A DNA stretch of 64,000 nt from Rallus limicola (taxonomy: Eukaryota; Chordata; Aves; Gruiformes; Rallidae). The translations under genes and the position numbers were made by a program. The stretch is taken from the NCBI GenBank assembly GCA_022605955.1, contig JAKCOZ010000008.1, positions 10,046,001 to 10,110,000 of the forward strand, written 5' to 3'. The notes beneath the pieces are model-generated. The model did no database searches. It saw only the letters and a program-made list of their open reading frames with translations, and was not told where the DNA came from. Shown here in pieces: positions 11,204 through 24,540 of the stretch. Numbering within the stretch: the stretch's first letter is position 1; every line of letters begins with the position of its first letter.

Positions 11204-14200
11204 GTAAGTGGAGGGAGTGGAAATATTTGATTTATACTGGTGTGGGAGTGTGTGTGTATGCGTACACAGGAGAGGGAAAGTGGGTGTGTGATGGCCTGAT
11301 GAGGACTGGCTGTTAGGAGAACATGGAGAGCCCAGTGGAACACACTTCTCATATCTGTGCAGTCTCTTGTTCAGAGCACAGAGACCACAAAAGTATTAGC
11401 TTGCTCCAAAAGGGGGTTCCCAAAACATCCCAAAGTCCTCCTTATGCCCACCTGTGCCCTGAGTGAAGAAGATTGGATCAGACAGTTGACTTACTGCTGA
11501 GAACCACATAAGCCCCAAATGAAACTTGAGCTTTCTCAGTGCTGCTCCACTGTCTGCACCATTTCCTTGGCTTCCCTGCAGGCTGGGAGAATCAGAAAAT
11601 CAGCTGAGATACAGCATCCTCGGGCAGCATCCAGTTCATTTTCCTCTTGGATCCCTGAGCTGGGCCTGAGAGAAGAAATGTTGCACTGTCAGGAAGAGGC
11701 TTCTAGGGAGCAGCAGTAAAACTGGTGGGTGGTTTGCAGCAGGAACGAAAAGATGCAGTATATACTAGAGAAGAGAGGGGAAGGGGAGAGTTAACCAAGA
11801 GAGAGATGATGAGAAAGAGATATTGGGTTCTACCTCACTTTAGCAGACCAAAGACCAAATTTACATAGCATTTCAATGATATGGTCTTCTTTCCTTGCCC
11901 TCATCACCATAGCAGTTCAGTTAAAAAAAAGTGTCTCTGCTTGAATCAGTTTGAGTTGGCTCTCCAGCTCCCTTCTACCCAGCCAGCCACCCACCTTCCT
12001 CTGATGACAGTATCCTGTTCCTGGCTGTGATCCCCAGAAGCCATCTCACCAAATTCAATTCCTGCTGCTTGAACTGTACCTGTGAGGTGGTTATGGAGGA
12101 AAACCAGCCTTATTAGATAAATTGCAGTGTGTGAGGGGAGGAGAAATTCTCATTAATGTCCATCATTATTATCTAATGTCAATTAGCATGTTAATACTGC
12201 TAAACCCAGTAGATAGAGAGAGGGGACTGGATGAGTTATATCTTCAATATGCTATTTCTGTCTGGAGGTGCTGGGATGTTTATTCCCCTTATCTTCCTTA
12301 CTTCTCAGATATTTTCCCAGGAAATATTAGTCATTACTTCAATCCATCCTCAGCTTGGCAGGCTTAAGTTTTTCACTGCTGGATTCAGAGGCTTGCGTGT
12401 TTATAACCCTCCTGTGTTGAACTGGGATGCAGTGCTTCTTGATTGCCCGTGCTGTTATCTCGTCCTGCTTAAAGCCTGTGTCTGTTGATAGGTGTGTGAG
12501 GTGTTAATCCTCTAGTTTGAACATGTCTGCTGCGGTGCACGCTAGGGAGCAGGCTACTCCAGATCATTGTTTCAAGGTCAAAAAAATCCAGAACAGAGTA
12601 TTGAGGAGGAGCTCTGGCTGTTCTTAGGGTGCTAGTTTTACATTTGTTTTAGCATTTCCACTGTAGATGATTTTCTGTTTAGGTGCTCTCATTCTGACAC
12701 GTACATCAGCCTCATGCTTTTCAACCGACAGGCTGCCAAACTGTTTCAAATCCACACGCAAGTGTTTTCTTTTTCTTTCTCCTCTGCCCCTCAACGGAAT
12801 GAGCTCACCCCTGGCACGGAGTGGGATGGCTCATTTAAACACCTACATCAGCAATGTCCAAGTATTTCCTCCAGTTTAGTGCTGGTTAAAGGTTATGGCT
12901 GACAGAGACAGGCAGCACGTACAAATGACCCCTGGAAAGGTAGGGGAATGCAGTGTCAAATTCACTATTGAAAAAAGGCCTGTTGGAGTTGGGTTGGATG
13001 AGTTACTGTTGTAAGAAGTCCTGGCTTTTCTCACCTCGCTTTCCTGGGCTGAGCACCAGGCGCTCAGCTGTGCTGCTACAGCTGTATGTGAGATCACTCT
13101 CAAGTGTGACATGGCATAGATTAAAAGCACCCCTCCCAAATAAACCTTTTCTAACCCGGATAATGTCAGTGAGTTCTTCTGCAGCCTAGCCCACAAACAG
13201 ATGTCCTGGCACAGTCCAAGAGACTGGCATGAAACAATTTTTAAAGCCAGAATTGTGATATTATTGAATTATATCCTGTAGAGGCCAGGCATTTGTGTGA
13301 GTCAACCACAACACTAACACAACTTGACTGCTGCTCTTGTGCAAACACGTTTGGTCAGAGCTAGTCTGACCATGTTTCTACAGCACTACATTGTACCAGG
13401 GATTTCCAGTCTCCAACTATAATATTAAGGGACCTTAGTTAAAGGGTTAATCATAGTGTTAACATAGTCCCTTGGGCAATGATTAATGTATGTTATTAGT
13501 AGATAACACCCAGAACCTCCCAAGGGTTTTTTGCTAGGGTTGCAATGTCAAGCATTTTAATATTAAGAAATGATAGGATGCAAATCACATGTGCTGCTCT
13601 TCTTTTCCCTCTACATGCATGTGTCGTATCAGGGAGTCCTGGATACATGACTGCATGCCATTTCTTAGACTGGGAGAAGGGAGTGAGGTGCTTTTGGGAC
13701 CTAGGAAAATTGAAAAAAAAGCCACATTCTACTTTATAATATCTTACTGACGCCAACATGAGCCACCACCAGGAAAGGAACTTTACATGTGTCTAGCAAG
13801 CTTTGTTAGCCAAGTTTGTGGGGTCACTAGGGTGGTTAGCAAGTCAGGAATTGAGTATTCCCAATGAAGTGTACGGTTCTCCTTACCCCGAGCTAAACGA
13901 TGTTCTTCCTCATGGGTTTTCATCCCAGTCCCACTCTGTGTGTCCAGCAAACCCCTATCTCAGTCATCCAGCACCTGCTCCGTGCTAGCCCATTTTCTTG
14001 CTAATCCATGCCAGTCTCTCCACTCCTTTTTCGGGGTGTCTAGCAGACTTGTACCCTGCTCTGAATTTGTGTGGGCTCAGCCACTCAGAGCTGCAGTGTC
14101 TGGGATGATCCTGCTCCGGCCCACACTGTAGCATGCCAACTACACTTCAGGTACCAAGATCAAAATCTATGAAAGCTGCAAATTTTCTTCCCCACCTCCC

Positions 14201-17200
14201 AAGGATTTTATACCCTGGGCAGATCTGAATCACTTTCATGGAAATCACAAAAAAAGGTGTTACAATGACGTCAAGTTCAGTTCCTTGCTCTGATCACAAG
14301 CTTATTTCAAGGAAAAGGTTGGTACTTACAGACTTTCCTTTTCCTTAGATTTGATTTTAGAAATGTTTTAAATATTTTGACTGAAACTTTGCAAGAATTT
14401 CCAGCTTCTATCAGAGAGGCAACATGAAAACTTTCAGCTGAAATAACTGAAGCTTGTTGGCAAAGCAGTTGACGTCTAAATCCTAAGAGAAAGCATAAAT
14501 AAATTGAAAGAACAAGGAATGCTTCTATTCTTATCTGTAATATCAGAATAAACATTGCAAATATCCTGGCAGCAAGGAGTAGCAATGGTCAGTCTGACTT
14601 TTCAGATCCTGCACTTGAGCCTTCAGATGGTACAAGGAAGAAATGACAAGGTGATGCCTTTGGTGGGAATATGGCCATTTACAGAAGTCTGGAACTGGTA
14701 ATATTGTCAGATGAGAGAAGGGCATTTGAGCACAGATGTTTTTAGAGATGTCCTCTCTGGCTTATAGGCACTGGGGTGGCTACAAAGGATTTGCCTTATA
14801 AAGATATTTCTGAAAAAGATCAATGCATATGGGTTTTTATCCTACTTCCCAAGTTTGCTCTTTTGAAGATATTTTTATTAACTTAAAGATGGAATGAAAA
14901 TCCAAATGTAATTTCTTAAATATAAAAACTTCCCACATTCACAACGTGACATGTTTATAAATCTAAGCATTTTGGTTATGGCTGCTTATTTGTTTAATTT
15001 TTGGGTTGCTTCCCAGTATCACTTATGAGCCAATAATTATTTGTCAGCTTTTTTTTTTTTTTTTTTTTGTTAAATTGAAGCCACGGGCCATATTATACCA
15101 TTGATTTCTGAACAGAACTCCCTGCTGGAATCAGCAAGGCTTTCTGGCTCAAAAATGAATAGAAATGATCCAATACTTGGATTATGACTTTTGTAAGGCG
15201 GGAGGAAAAAGGAGATAAAAATCTAGTACTAGATATCCCAAAGTAGTTCTTTTGATTTTTTTTTTTTTTTTCCCCCTGGACTTTTAGCAACCCAACTGTT
15301 TTGATTTTTGACTGCATGCATGTTTAAAACAACAAATTTACAACAACAACAAAACTCAGTGTTCTCTTCTCTGGGCATCTTGCCTTATAACCTGCAGCCC
15401 AGAGCGAATTTTTACAGTGACATGATAATCTATGGCAAACAAAGGTTTGCAACAGATGTTTGAAACCCCAAAACTACAGCCCTATGAGCGCAGTAACAGA
15501 TCTAAATTACTTCCATGCCACTGCTGCATACTTTTGATGCTGCTGTAGATGGATGAAAGGGGAAGATGACAGCCCACTAGAGGTGCATTGTGTTTGACAT
15601 AGTGCCAGGCTTAGAGAATAAGCACAGAGCAGTGTGTGTTGGAGGACGAGAGTTTGAAAGCACTACTCCTGTGGCTGTGGTTGACTACCTGTGTGGCTCC
15701 TGAGCAAGCTCACAGCCTCTCTGTGCCTCGATTTCCTTGTCTGTGGAGCAGGAGGAATTATTTCCCCTGTGCAGTCATCATTTCCGCCAATGCTCAGGGG
15801 CCTCCTGACTTCAGGGCTTAGTGAAGCATGGCATAGTATGGTTAGTCACTGGTAGCTGGCTCAGATTTGGGTGCCCAGCCTCTTCCTTTCTTCACCCTTG
15901 GTTGCATGTAACACCAAGACCAAAACCAGAATTACCTTTCCCAGAGGTTTTACCAAAGTTGCTGGGCATCCCAGGACCCTGTGGGTGATGCCAGTGGGTG
16001 TGACCCACTTGAAGGCAACCATCATCAGTGCTGCTTCACCTGCAGGCCCCAGTGCTTTGGAACACGGGGTGGAAGGACAGGTTGCTGCCAGGGGAAGACA
16101 CATCATGGTGCAGCATGGTAGCAAGGAAATAGCTGAACCTAGGCAGGGCCAGCTTGGATGTCTTTGCCTGTGTTTCTGGAGTCAGGGGGGACACCAGGGC
16201 AGGGGTATTCAGAGCAGCCTCCCATATATGGTCCTGGAGTTGCTGGATTTTGCTGTCAGAACTGGTGTCGGCGGCAGCTGTGGAGTGGCCATGAGGGAGC
16301 AATGGTGGCCTGGAGGAGCAGACCATGCTCATCTTCTCAAGTCAACCTTGGTTCCCCTGCCCTCAGCTTAGGTCTCACCTAGCAGCAACATTGGTTAAAG
16401 CAAGGCATGGGAGAGCAAACTCAAACACCTTACCTTCTGTCTTTATGAGTTCTGGGCTGAAGCAGTTCTGCCTCTAATGCTTTTGCTCTGCTAGAACTGC
16501 TGTGTTTTTACTTCTTCATTACAGCACACAGGAAGCTCAAGCCCCAGCCTGTTCGAGACTGCACAGGCATGAAGGAATGGGCAGAGGAAGCAGATAGCAG
16601 CATGGTCTGGTCTATACATTGCCTTGAAATGAATTCTTGCTCTTTAGCTCACTACATGATCCTCAGCATTAATTCTAGTCACCACCATCTCCTTCCCTTT
16701 CTGTCCTTCACCCAGCTTAGCCATTTAGGCCGTGGCTTTGTTTAGAAAGGGAGCCAGTTCTTACTGCGTGTTTGACAGGGCCAAACGCAGTGAGGCCTCT
16801 GTCTCAGCTGGTCACTATGGTTATACGAACACTAACTCAGAAAATATCCTGCAGGAACAGTCCCAGGCACTGCAGAGGCAGGAACATAATGAAGTGGGGA
16901 CAATCGGCACTGGCCCTTGTGTTGCCTGAAAGGCTGAAGTTCTGCAGTGTGGGACGAGGGGGCATGGTGGTTTTGCGGCATGGCAGATGGATGCTTGTGC
17001 CTGGTGTAGTGCTGGCTGGGTTGGCTTGGGTGCCTGTGTGCACACGTTAGGTATGCTGGGTGGAATTTGGAGGGTAAATATTGATGCACCATTGTCTGAA
17101 AACAACCCTCTGTTTTGAATCCTCCTCACAAGCACAGACAGCTCCCATCTAAGCTGCATTCTAATCCCCCTGGCAGCTTTGTTTGGCATTTCTATTGTGG

Positions 17201-17256
17201 GCCTGTCTCCAGAAATGTAAACTTGCTATTAATGACCTTTTTTCTTTTAAAATTAG
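11204..17256 (+). other. SEMA5B: SEMA5B intron (6.1 kb)
   Basis: GT-AG intron from GTAAGT to an AATTAG acceptor. It holds T-runs (a T20 run at 15049-15068 and another near 15259), scattered short open frames and no recognisable exon or young transposon. Between about 15860 and 17050 the sequence is more GC-rich and carries overlapping open frames up to 166 codons, but these show no domain and no splice-supported extension. Confidence 0.85.
15049..15068. repeat. T20 homopolymer
   Basis: Twenty consecutive T residues within an intron. It could be the reverse complement of an old poly(A) tail, but no retrogene body is recognisable beside it. Confidence 0.85.
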
Positions 17257-17438
17257 GTGAAAAACCTGACAACAAATGGAAGATTGGGGCCTTGGTCCCC
17301 ATGGCAACTTTGTGAGCATTCAGATGGGGACAGCACAGGCTCCTGTATGTGTAGGTCACGTTCATGTGACAGCCCTCGTCCTCGCTGCGGAGGTCGCGGC
17401 TGTGAAGGGTCCAGGATTGAGGTCGCAAATTGTTCAAG
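17257..17438 (+). CDS. SEMA5B: SEMA5B exon: first thrombospondin type-1 repeat
   Basis: This exon begins in phase 0 with VKNLTTNG (sequon NLT), continues with GPWSPWQLCEHSDGD and ends IEVANCSR, whose last codon is split after AG. It encodes TSR1, which in class 5 semaphorins is atypical: the usual CSxTCG is replaced by CEH followed by CMCRSRSCDSP and a cysteine-rich RCGGRGCEG segment. WSPW is the WxxW type used for tryptophan C-mannosylation in TSR proteins, and NCS near the end is a further N-glycosylation sequon. The unit starts the extracellular stalk between PSI and membrane. It runs from an AATTAG acceptor to a GTACCT donor and is 182 nt long. Confidence 0.96.
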
Positions 17439-20400
17439 GTACCTCAGCAACTTTGTGCATCTTAGGAAGGGAACAAGAGTTGTGCCTGTCCACAGCTCAG
17501 CTCCTTCCCTGTGTTTCAGTGACCACATTGTGGTATTACAGCCAAACTGAGGTATTGGAGATCTCACTTGAAGTCAGTGAAAAATTAAGGAGCCCATGGG
17601 CTCTGAGAGAAGGGACTATGTCTAGGACTTTTAGAAGATGAGTGCCCCAGATTTGTGTACACATTAACCTTCCCTCCACTGTGCCTTGGTTTTTCTCAAC
17701 TTTACAGTGAGTAGTGACCCATCAGGAGGAGGTGAGTAAGGAAGAGGTAGTTGTTAGCCAACTGCACAACAATAAACTAAAAATATCCAGTAAGCTCATA
17801 ATTTCTCAGAGGTTGGGTTCTGAGGTTTCCTTGCCAGAAGCAAGCAGAGCTCCTTCAGAGCAGCGCTTGTAAGGACAGGGCCCAGCCTAATTCTGAGCAA
17901 GGCTCGTTTGCCTTGTTCTGCAAGGCCGTGAACTGTCTGCAGCACACTGGCTAGGTGAAAGCAACAGATCATCCTCTGGCAGCGAGCAGTGTTTAGGAGG
18001 CATGCCTGCCAGGGACCACACTTAAACAAAGCGCATAACTCGGCTTGTGTCAGAGTGCTGCCTGTCCAGGGATGCCTGAAGCTCATGCCTGAGCAGTATG
18101 GAAGCTCAATGTCCTTCTGTTGGGTGCCCAAACATAGCCATGGTGTTTGTCCCCATGTTACCTCACCAGCCTCAGACTTCATCATGACATGACTCAAGGA
18201 AAGATGATGCAGTAGTGTAAGCACTACTAAACCAGGGTGGGGCCAGCCAATATTCTTGTAAATATTGGGTCAATAAAGTTTTTATCTACTTCAACTTTTC
18301 CATAAATGTTCATTCCATTAAGGACAGCTGTCTCTTGACTCCTCCCTGGAGATCAGCGCTGGTCTTGGCACCAAAAATTCATCAATACATATGTTTTAAT
18401 TGGCATTTCTCCTTCCAGTGGTGGGCTGTGCTGCCCAAAAGGTGTGCTGTCATTCCTGCCCTGTGCTGTCACCGTGGGCTGAGCAGAGCTTTCCCAAGGC
18501 ATGCTTTTATGTCAGTGGGAAATGGGAAACATGCCAGTGGGATGGGTTTTTCAGCACTGCTCTGATGGCAAAAGAGGCAGGAACAGCTTCTAAGAAGGGG
18601 ATGAAAAATAGATTATTCAATCTTAAGACATAGGAAAACAGCATGGTTTGAAAAATAGGGACATCTGGTCATCCTACATCCGCCTCAGCCCTCAAATTTC
18701 CTTTAATTGACTTCATATGGCATTGAGATTTCTTTTTTTGCAGCAAAGGAGCAGGATGCTTCAAGATGGGTTCTATTAGAAGGCTGCAGGTCTGAAAATG
18801 GAAGGTGTCTTTATTTCAGTTAAAAATCCTGAAACATAAATCAATGCTGGGAACTGTTGGATTTTTAAGGATTTTTTTAGTAAAAATTACTTTCCCTTTC
18901 TTGCTGCAATAACAGCAACTTTCAGTTTGCTTTTTGCTTTTTTTTATGATTTTACATATAATCTTTCTTCTGAGTTAAGAAGTGTGGTGGTAGTAGGGGA
19001 GTTAAATCAGGGCAGAATAATATGGAATAGTAGAATTTTTATATAAGCAAGTTTCTTATTCTTTGACCTTGTTTGGGGCAGGAGAGGGGAAGGGAAGGAG
19101 GGAGAGGCATGAGAGAACAAGAGGAGGAGGGGAGAAACAGGGTTCTGAAATAAAGCTGCCAAGAACAGGCAAGAGTTGATAACAAATAGAAAAAGTGTGA
19201 AGGGCAATGTGGGTTTTAACTTTCATCCTCTGCCCTGATTGGTGCTATGCCAAAAAATATTTCTTGCCAGCAGTATTAATTCAGTAAATGCTCTGAAAAT
19301 TAACATCTGTTTATGAGCTTAGCTTTCAAGAACCAGACCGCACCTGAGTTGTTTTTTGACAAGACGTTTTAGAGAACTTATTTTCCCTGTATTAAAAAAT
19401 TAAAACCCAAACAACCAAACAAAAAAAGGAGATTTTTTGGCTTGAGGCAGTGAAGTGTCCAGATTAGGCAGTTCTGTAAGACTGAGCGTTGCCACTGATG
19501 CTATTTGAAGCGAAACCCGAATCGCAGAGGAGATGAGGTACAGTTCTTCCTCTCCTGCTCCAAAGTTCAGTATAGCTGCCAAATCAGAGGAAGGCAAGCT
19601 TTTAAAGCAAGATTTTTAAAGTTGGAAATGTTGGCTTCCGTGTAAGCACAGGGTTGAGTCCCAGCGTCACAGGAGCTGGCCACCTGCACATGCTCAGCCT
19701 GTCCCAGGCTGGAGGCATAGAGCATTTGCCTCTGTTGCTGAGGTGCGAGCTAAGGGGTTTCATGTCACATTTGCTTCAGACTCAGTTGTCACTGCTCAGC
19801 AGAGATGTGATCACTCATTAAACCCTGAAACTCGATCCTGCCTCTGAGCTCTTAACTGCCTTTTGGTTTCTGCAGATTTAAGGTCACACTACAATGACGT
19901 CGGCAGGCGGCCATGAAAGATAGGAGCAATTATTGTTAGTTTTAATGAAATTTGAGATTTCCAGTTAATAGGATTCAGCGCTGAAGGCTTTAGGAAAACA
20001 CTAAATATTATGAGGCTTGTGATAAAACCATGGGAGCTGGCAATTGTGTTGCTGTAAGAGATTTAAAGCATCAGTACCTACTGAATTAGCAGAGGGTGGA
20101 GTTTTCTACATCCTTTGGCTCAGCTGGTATTTGAGCCTCACAAAGTATTTTGTGCAGAAGAGTTCAGGAGATACAACTTTGGGATCAGCCATTGGCTCAA
20201 AAAAGGGGATAATGAGACATGGGGGAGATAATAGTAATTGAGAGTTATAGCAACCATTCTGTTGCTTGGCAAATCCTAGGAGGCATTTTCAAATTCATTC
20301 AGCATTGGTTCATCTTAGAGGCTTCCATCAGAGGAAAGTTAGGCCAATGCTAAACGCTTGAATCTCCCTTTTCTAGATCTCTGCTGGTGTAAAGTCTGGT

Positions 20401-20527
20401 TGCAATGAATAATCTCTTCTCCAGTTGACCCCATTGATCCCTTATGTGCTTTGTTGTTAAGAAAGCATGACATAGGTAGACCATTAGGTCACACCCATAC
20501 TCTATTCTTTCTCTCCTCCTTTGTTAG
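17439..20527 (+). other. SEMA5B: SEMA5B intron (3.1 kb)
   Basis: Intron from GTACCT to a TTGTTAG acceptor. It contains a purine-rich tract at about 19078-19137. It also contains a balanced, non-repetitive block at about 19880-19985 with a CRE-like TGACGTC (19895-19901) and a SOX-like ATTGTT (19932-19937). No coding sequence is recognised. Confidence 0.85.
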
Positions 20528-20671
20528 AAATGGTGCTTGGACACCCTGGTCTTCCTGGGCCCCATGCAGCACCTCCTGTGGGATTGGCTTTCAGGTCCGC
20601 CAGCGATCCTGCAGCAACCCTGCTCCACGGTATGGGGGCAGAGTCTGTGTTGGACAGAGCAGGGAAGAAAG
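20528..20671 (+). CDS. SEMA5B: SEMA5B exon: second thrombospondin type-1 repeat
   Basis: A 144-nt exon that starts by completing the arginine codon split at 17438 and ends with two bases of the next arginine codon, so it is symmetric (2-2). It encodes NGAWTPWSSWAPCSTSC, then GIGFQVRQRSCSNPAPRYGG and RVCVGQSREER. This is a canonical TSR: three stacked tryptophans (WxxWxxW, C-mannosylation type), CSTSCG (the CxxS/TCG O-fucosylation type), the RxR strand and conserved cysteines. It lies in the extracellular stalk. It uses a TTGTTAG acceptor and a GTAAGA donor. The sequence is nearly identical to mammalian SEMA5B and also close to SEMA5A, as expected for the most conserved TSR. Confidence 0.97.
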
Positions 20672-22166
20672 GTAAGAGACAGCCACAACACTGTGTGTTC
20701 CCTTCTGTGGTTATACCATTGGCAGCTGGAAGCAGTGGGTCTTACATGAATGCATGTTAAAGCTGCTTAGCTGAATGCACAAAGCTGAAGGAATTCCAGA
20801 ACCTGGGATGAATGAGTTGCTCACATACATGGCCACTCTCAGTCAATGAGCCCATGGCTATCAGAGACTTGAGAGCTGCATCCCCTCTCAAGCAGGACCT
20901 TTCAGACCTTCACAAGTGTTTACATCTCTCAAAGAGAAGGCTGACCTCCTCAGCGAAAGGAGAAGCTGTGCCTGCTGTTAGCAGTGTAGAGTTTCCAGGT
21001 ACAGCGATACTGTTCTGATCTGTCCCTGAGGAGGCAGTTGAATAAGTGCCATTGCCAGCTGCCCCATTCCTAAATGTCTACTTACTGTGCTGTCACACCT
21101 TAAGAAGTTCAAGACAAAATACAGCTTAGCTCAAAGATTCAGGGTTGAGTTTTGCAGGGCTTGCCATCAGGAAAAAAATATTTTTCCCCCCTCTCAACTA
21201 AGAAAATTTCATGAAAAATCACTAAAAACCAATACTTTTTGAACCTACAGAGCCATCTGCACCATTAAGCTTCTTCAGGCTCAGCCCCTCCATAAACACA
21301 TGCTTCAAGGCATCCCAATTTGGTTTCCAGATTTGACATTTCATTAAAGGCCACCTCTGCTTGGCAGTAGGCTGTTGCTTATCCCTTGAGTGGTCACTTA
21401 AGACAGATCTCTCTGCATTTCTCAGAATACAAAGGGCAATTCATTTAACTTCCTTGATTCAAGACATTTTAATGTTTGGTTTGATTTGTGGCCATCCAGA
21501 ATGGTCCTTTTTGAGTTTTAAAGACTACATCTGAGTCAATTGCAGTCCTGTGTGATTCAATTTGAGAACAATATTGATTAAAAAGCTGAACAAAATTAAA
21601 GTTACCTTTTTAAAAGGGAACATGAAATAGCATTAATTTAGGGCCTGCTTTTAGATGCATATTGCATCTAGTTCAGCTCTGGCTGGAAACACTAATTTCT
21701 TACGGTCCGGGCAGCAGTAAGGGCCAGATCTCAGAAGAGGGGATTGTTAAGTGTTTAGCACCTGCCATTATTGACAGATCACTGCTGTCTTGATTTCCCA
21801 TTAGGCACCCCATTGAAAATACTTACCATCCACTCCCTCTTTGTGATCCATGGGCTTCAATTTATGAGCTCTATTGTAATTTCAGTGTACTTTCAGAAGC
21901 CTGATCTTGACCATTTACTCCAACCAACCCACCATCTCCTTGAGCTCAGCCTGGTTAACCACTTCCCATTCTGTACCAGGGTAGAGTTCTCTGCTGTGAA
22001 CAGGAAGGTTGCTAATCTGGCTGTTGTGTCAGCCTCCTTCTGGCCTTCTGACCATGCATGAATTGCACCCAAATGCAGTGTGCAGACCTGCATCCACTAC
22101 TGTTCCCTCCCTGGGATGTGCTGACAGACATGGATATTTTTTGAACAGTGTGCTTTCTTCTTCCAG
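20672..22166 (+). other. SEMA5B: SEMA5B intron (1.5 kb)
   Basis: Intron from GTAAGA to TTCCAG. I see no repeat or extra exon in it. Confidence 0.85.
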
Positions 22167-22314
22167 ATTCTGTAATGAGAACAGCCCGTGTCCATTACCA
22201 ATTTTTTGGTCGTCATGGGGTCCCTGGAATAAATGTAGTGTGAACTGTGGTGGAGGGATTCATTCCAGACAGAGGTCCTGTGAAAATGGAAATACATGTC
22301 CAGGCTGTGCAGTG
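22167..22314 (+). CDS. SEMA5B: SEMA5B exon: third thrombospondin type-1 repeat
   Basis: This 148-nt exon finishes the split arginine codon, encodes FCNENSPCPLP (the end of TSR2 and a linker) and then opens TSR3 with IFWSSWGPWNKCSVNC. It continues GGGIHSRQRSCENGNTC and PGCAV, reaching the donor GTATGT in phase 0. The WSSWGPW tryptophan ladder is retained. The usual T/S before the second cysteine of the O-fucose motif is replaced (CSVNCGG), so O-fucosylation here is doubtful. The remaining TSR3 cysteines come from the next exon. There is a TTCTTCCAG acceptor. Confidence 0.96.
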
Positions 22315-23695
22315 GTATGTATTATTTATTGAAGTTGCATGAGGGGCACTTATTGATATCTAGTATCTAGGGACCTGGTATTTAAGTCTTCTCTCCATCT
22401 TGGTTTTATTCCTCAAGATCAAAGGAAATTATATGCTCAGCTTTCTCTGGAGGGAATGCTGAAATGAACTGGGAAGCTGAGAGGTGGCAGATTCCAAAAA
22501 TCAATGAAGTTGATGTGAGAGAGAGTGTGTATGTGTTCATGTATGAACATATGCACACGTGTCTGTGTGTGCACAGGCAGGTGAGGACAGAGTGGTGTAC
22601 AGAGGATTTCCTTTTGGCCTCTGAAGGTTTGTATATCAAGTCCTTTACCTGAGAGCTCTATACATTTTTTTTTCTTTTGTCCCACTCCCAAGGATGATCC
22701 TATTGAGTCAAGGAGGCCCTACATTAATCTTACTACTTGAGTAAACAACAGGTCAAACACCTAGTTAACCCATCAGTGAGGCAATGGCTACCATTTTCTC
22801 TCCTCATTTTCCCTTTCCTAATCTGGCAGCTGTCTCATGCAGCTGTTTTAATTAGTTTTATGGAGAGTTTTCTTTCAATGTAAGCAGATTCGATCTGGAA
22901 CCTCCCATCTGTTCACAAGCTGTTTGGCATTTACTCTAGAATCATAAAGTTCTGAAGCATTACATTTCTTTCCTTCTGCCAGAAATGACTGGTTTTTTTA
23001 TTTATATTTCCCAGAGATGGCAATGTTTGTCACTGGAATTCCTCCCACTAGTGGTGAGAATTGCAAAGACCCCAATTTACCCCATTCCACACAGCCAGAA
23101 TGATGCCTGTACCCAATGGATGCACTACACCAAGGATGAGAAATGGTTCATAGCCCTCACTAGAGAGTTCAGAAAGCCAACCAGCCAAAAATAGCTGTTA
23201 GAAGAGATAATCTAAACCCATCCTAAATATAAAACAATAAACTTTTGCAGGAATAAACCTTACTGACATTTTGTCCTCATGGGGCTCCTCAAGGCTGACC
23301 TCAGAGCAACATCTCAGGGTAACAGCAGAAAACTTGTTTGCTGTTATTATTATCTATTGCCTGATTTATTCCTCTGCCCATAATGTACCAAACTTCCAAG
23401 GCCCCACAGGACTTTTGAGTCAGCAAAGAAACACAAACTTGAGGGAGACATAAAAATAGCAAGCATAGTTCATCCTTGAGGTCCACCTGAAGCTATGCAC
23501 CACCACCACCTCCATGGTGACCACATTTTGTGCTTTACCCAGCACTGGCTTGTGTTTGTGAGGTTGGATAATGTGGATGGAGGTTGTGTCAGATGCAGAG
23601 GGTACACTCTTAATTTCTGGGGTGTAAACAAATCTCTGTCAGTTAGTCTGCTGCTGCTTAATAACTAAGAAGAGAGTGGGTTTCCTTGTTGGCAG
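22315..23695 (+). other. SEMA5B: SEMA5B intron (1.4 kb)
   Basis: Intron from GTATGT to TTGGCAG. It contains a short GT-rich stretch at about 22523-22585 and nothing else recognisable. Confidence 0.85.
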
Positions 23696-23921
23696 GAATA
23701 TAAGACCTGCAACCCAGAGAGCTGCCCGGAGGTACGCAGGAACACACCCTGGACCCCTTGGATGCCTGTCAACATCACCCAAAATGGTGCCCGCCAGGAG
23801 CAGCGCTTCCGCTACACGTGTCGTGCCCAGCTGGCTGATCCCCACGAGCTGCAGTTTGGGAGGAAGAAAACTGAGAGTCGATTCTGCCCCAATGATGGCT
23901 CAGCAGTGTGTGATACTGACT
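23696..23921 (+). CDS. SEMA5B: SEMA5B exon: end of TSR3 and the divergent fourth TSR
   Basis: A 226-nt exon in phase 0 at its start. EYKTCNPESCPEVRRN closes TSR3. TPWTPWMPVNITQNGARQEQ then starts the divergent fourth unit that in class 5 semaphorins separates TSR1-3 from TSR5-7. This unit has WTPW but no CSxTCG, then a RFRYTCRAQLADPHELQFG stretch, a RFCPNDGS segment and CDTD, with the next serine codon split after one base. NIT is an N-glycosylation sequon. The donor GTACGT differs from consensus at one position. The exon is highly conserved compared with mammalian SEMA5B as recalled and separates it from SEMA5A, where this unit reads differently. Confidence 0.96.
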
Positions 23922-24540
23922 GTACGTCTTTCCAGCTCTGGGGTACCACAGGACAAACCTAGATTTGGTGGTGGAAGAGGGGTTCCCCTCAGAACAGCAA
24001 GAACCTGATTTTGTCTGCATAAGACTTGACATGTACAACTAGTGTCACTGGGGAATGGCAAGGACGGAGGGAGCCCTGTGACTCACAGTTATGAGCTCTG
24101 TGCTTCTGGCAGTGTAGAGGTTTGTTCTTGCTACTACCAGGCTGCCCCAAAGAGAACAGACAAGTAATGAGGGTGTAGAGAAGAGCCATTCTACAGTGCA
24201 GCATGTCTTTACTCTTTTTCTGGAGGTGTCCTTGTACATTGCCTCTGGGGTTATTTCTTTCACTACTGCTGTGATGCAAGGCTGTGTCCTGAGGGCACAG
24301 GCTTGAATGCCCAGAAAGGTCATTTATGAAGGTTATCAGGCTCAGTTTGTGTACGTACAAATTTCATTTTGCCTCTAGCTTAGCTGTAACTGTGGAACAA
24401 AAGGCTTGCTAAGGGCTTTAAACAGAGACTGTTCTGCAGGGCACATAAATCTTGATTTTATTTGTGAAGTGAAGTCCTTTTTATAAGCCCAACAACTGAT
24501 TAATTAGTGATCATGTGGTGTCTTGTTTGTTTCCTTGAAG
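23922..24540 (+). other. SEMA5B: SEMA5B intron (0.6 kb)
   Basis: The shortest intron in the window, from GTACGT to a TTCCTTGAAG acceptor. Nothing further is recognised. Confidence 0.85.

Noticed and set aside
15871..16371. 166-codon plus-strand open frame in the PSI-TSR1 intron
   Set aside because: No domain. Equally open frames overlap it on the opposite strand and in a second frame, and no splice sites join it to the SEMA5B frame.
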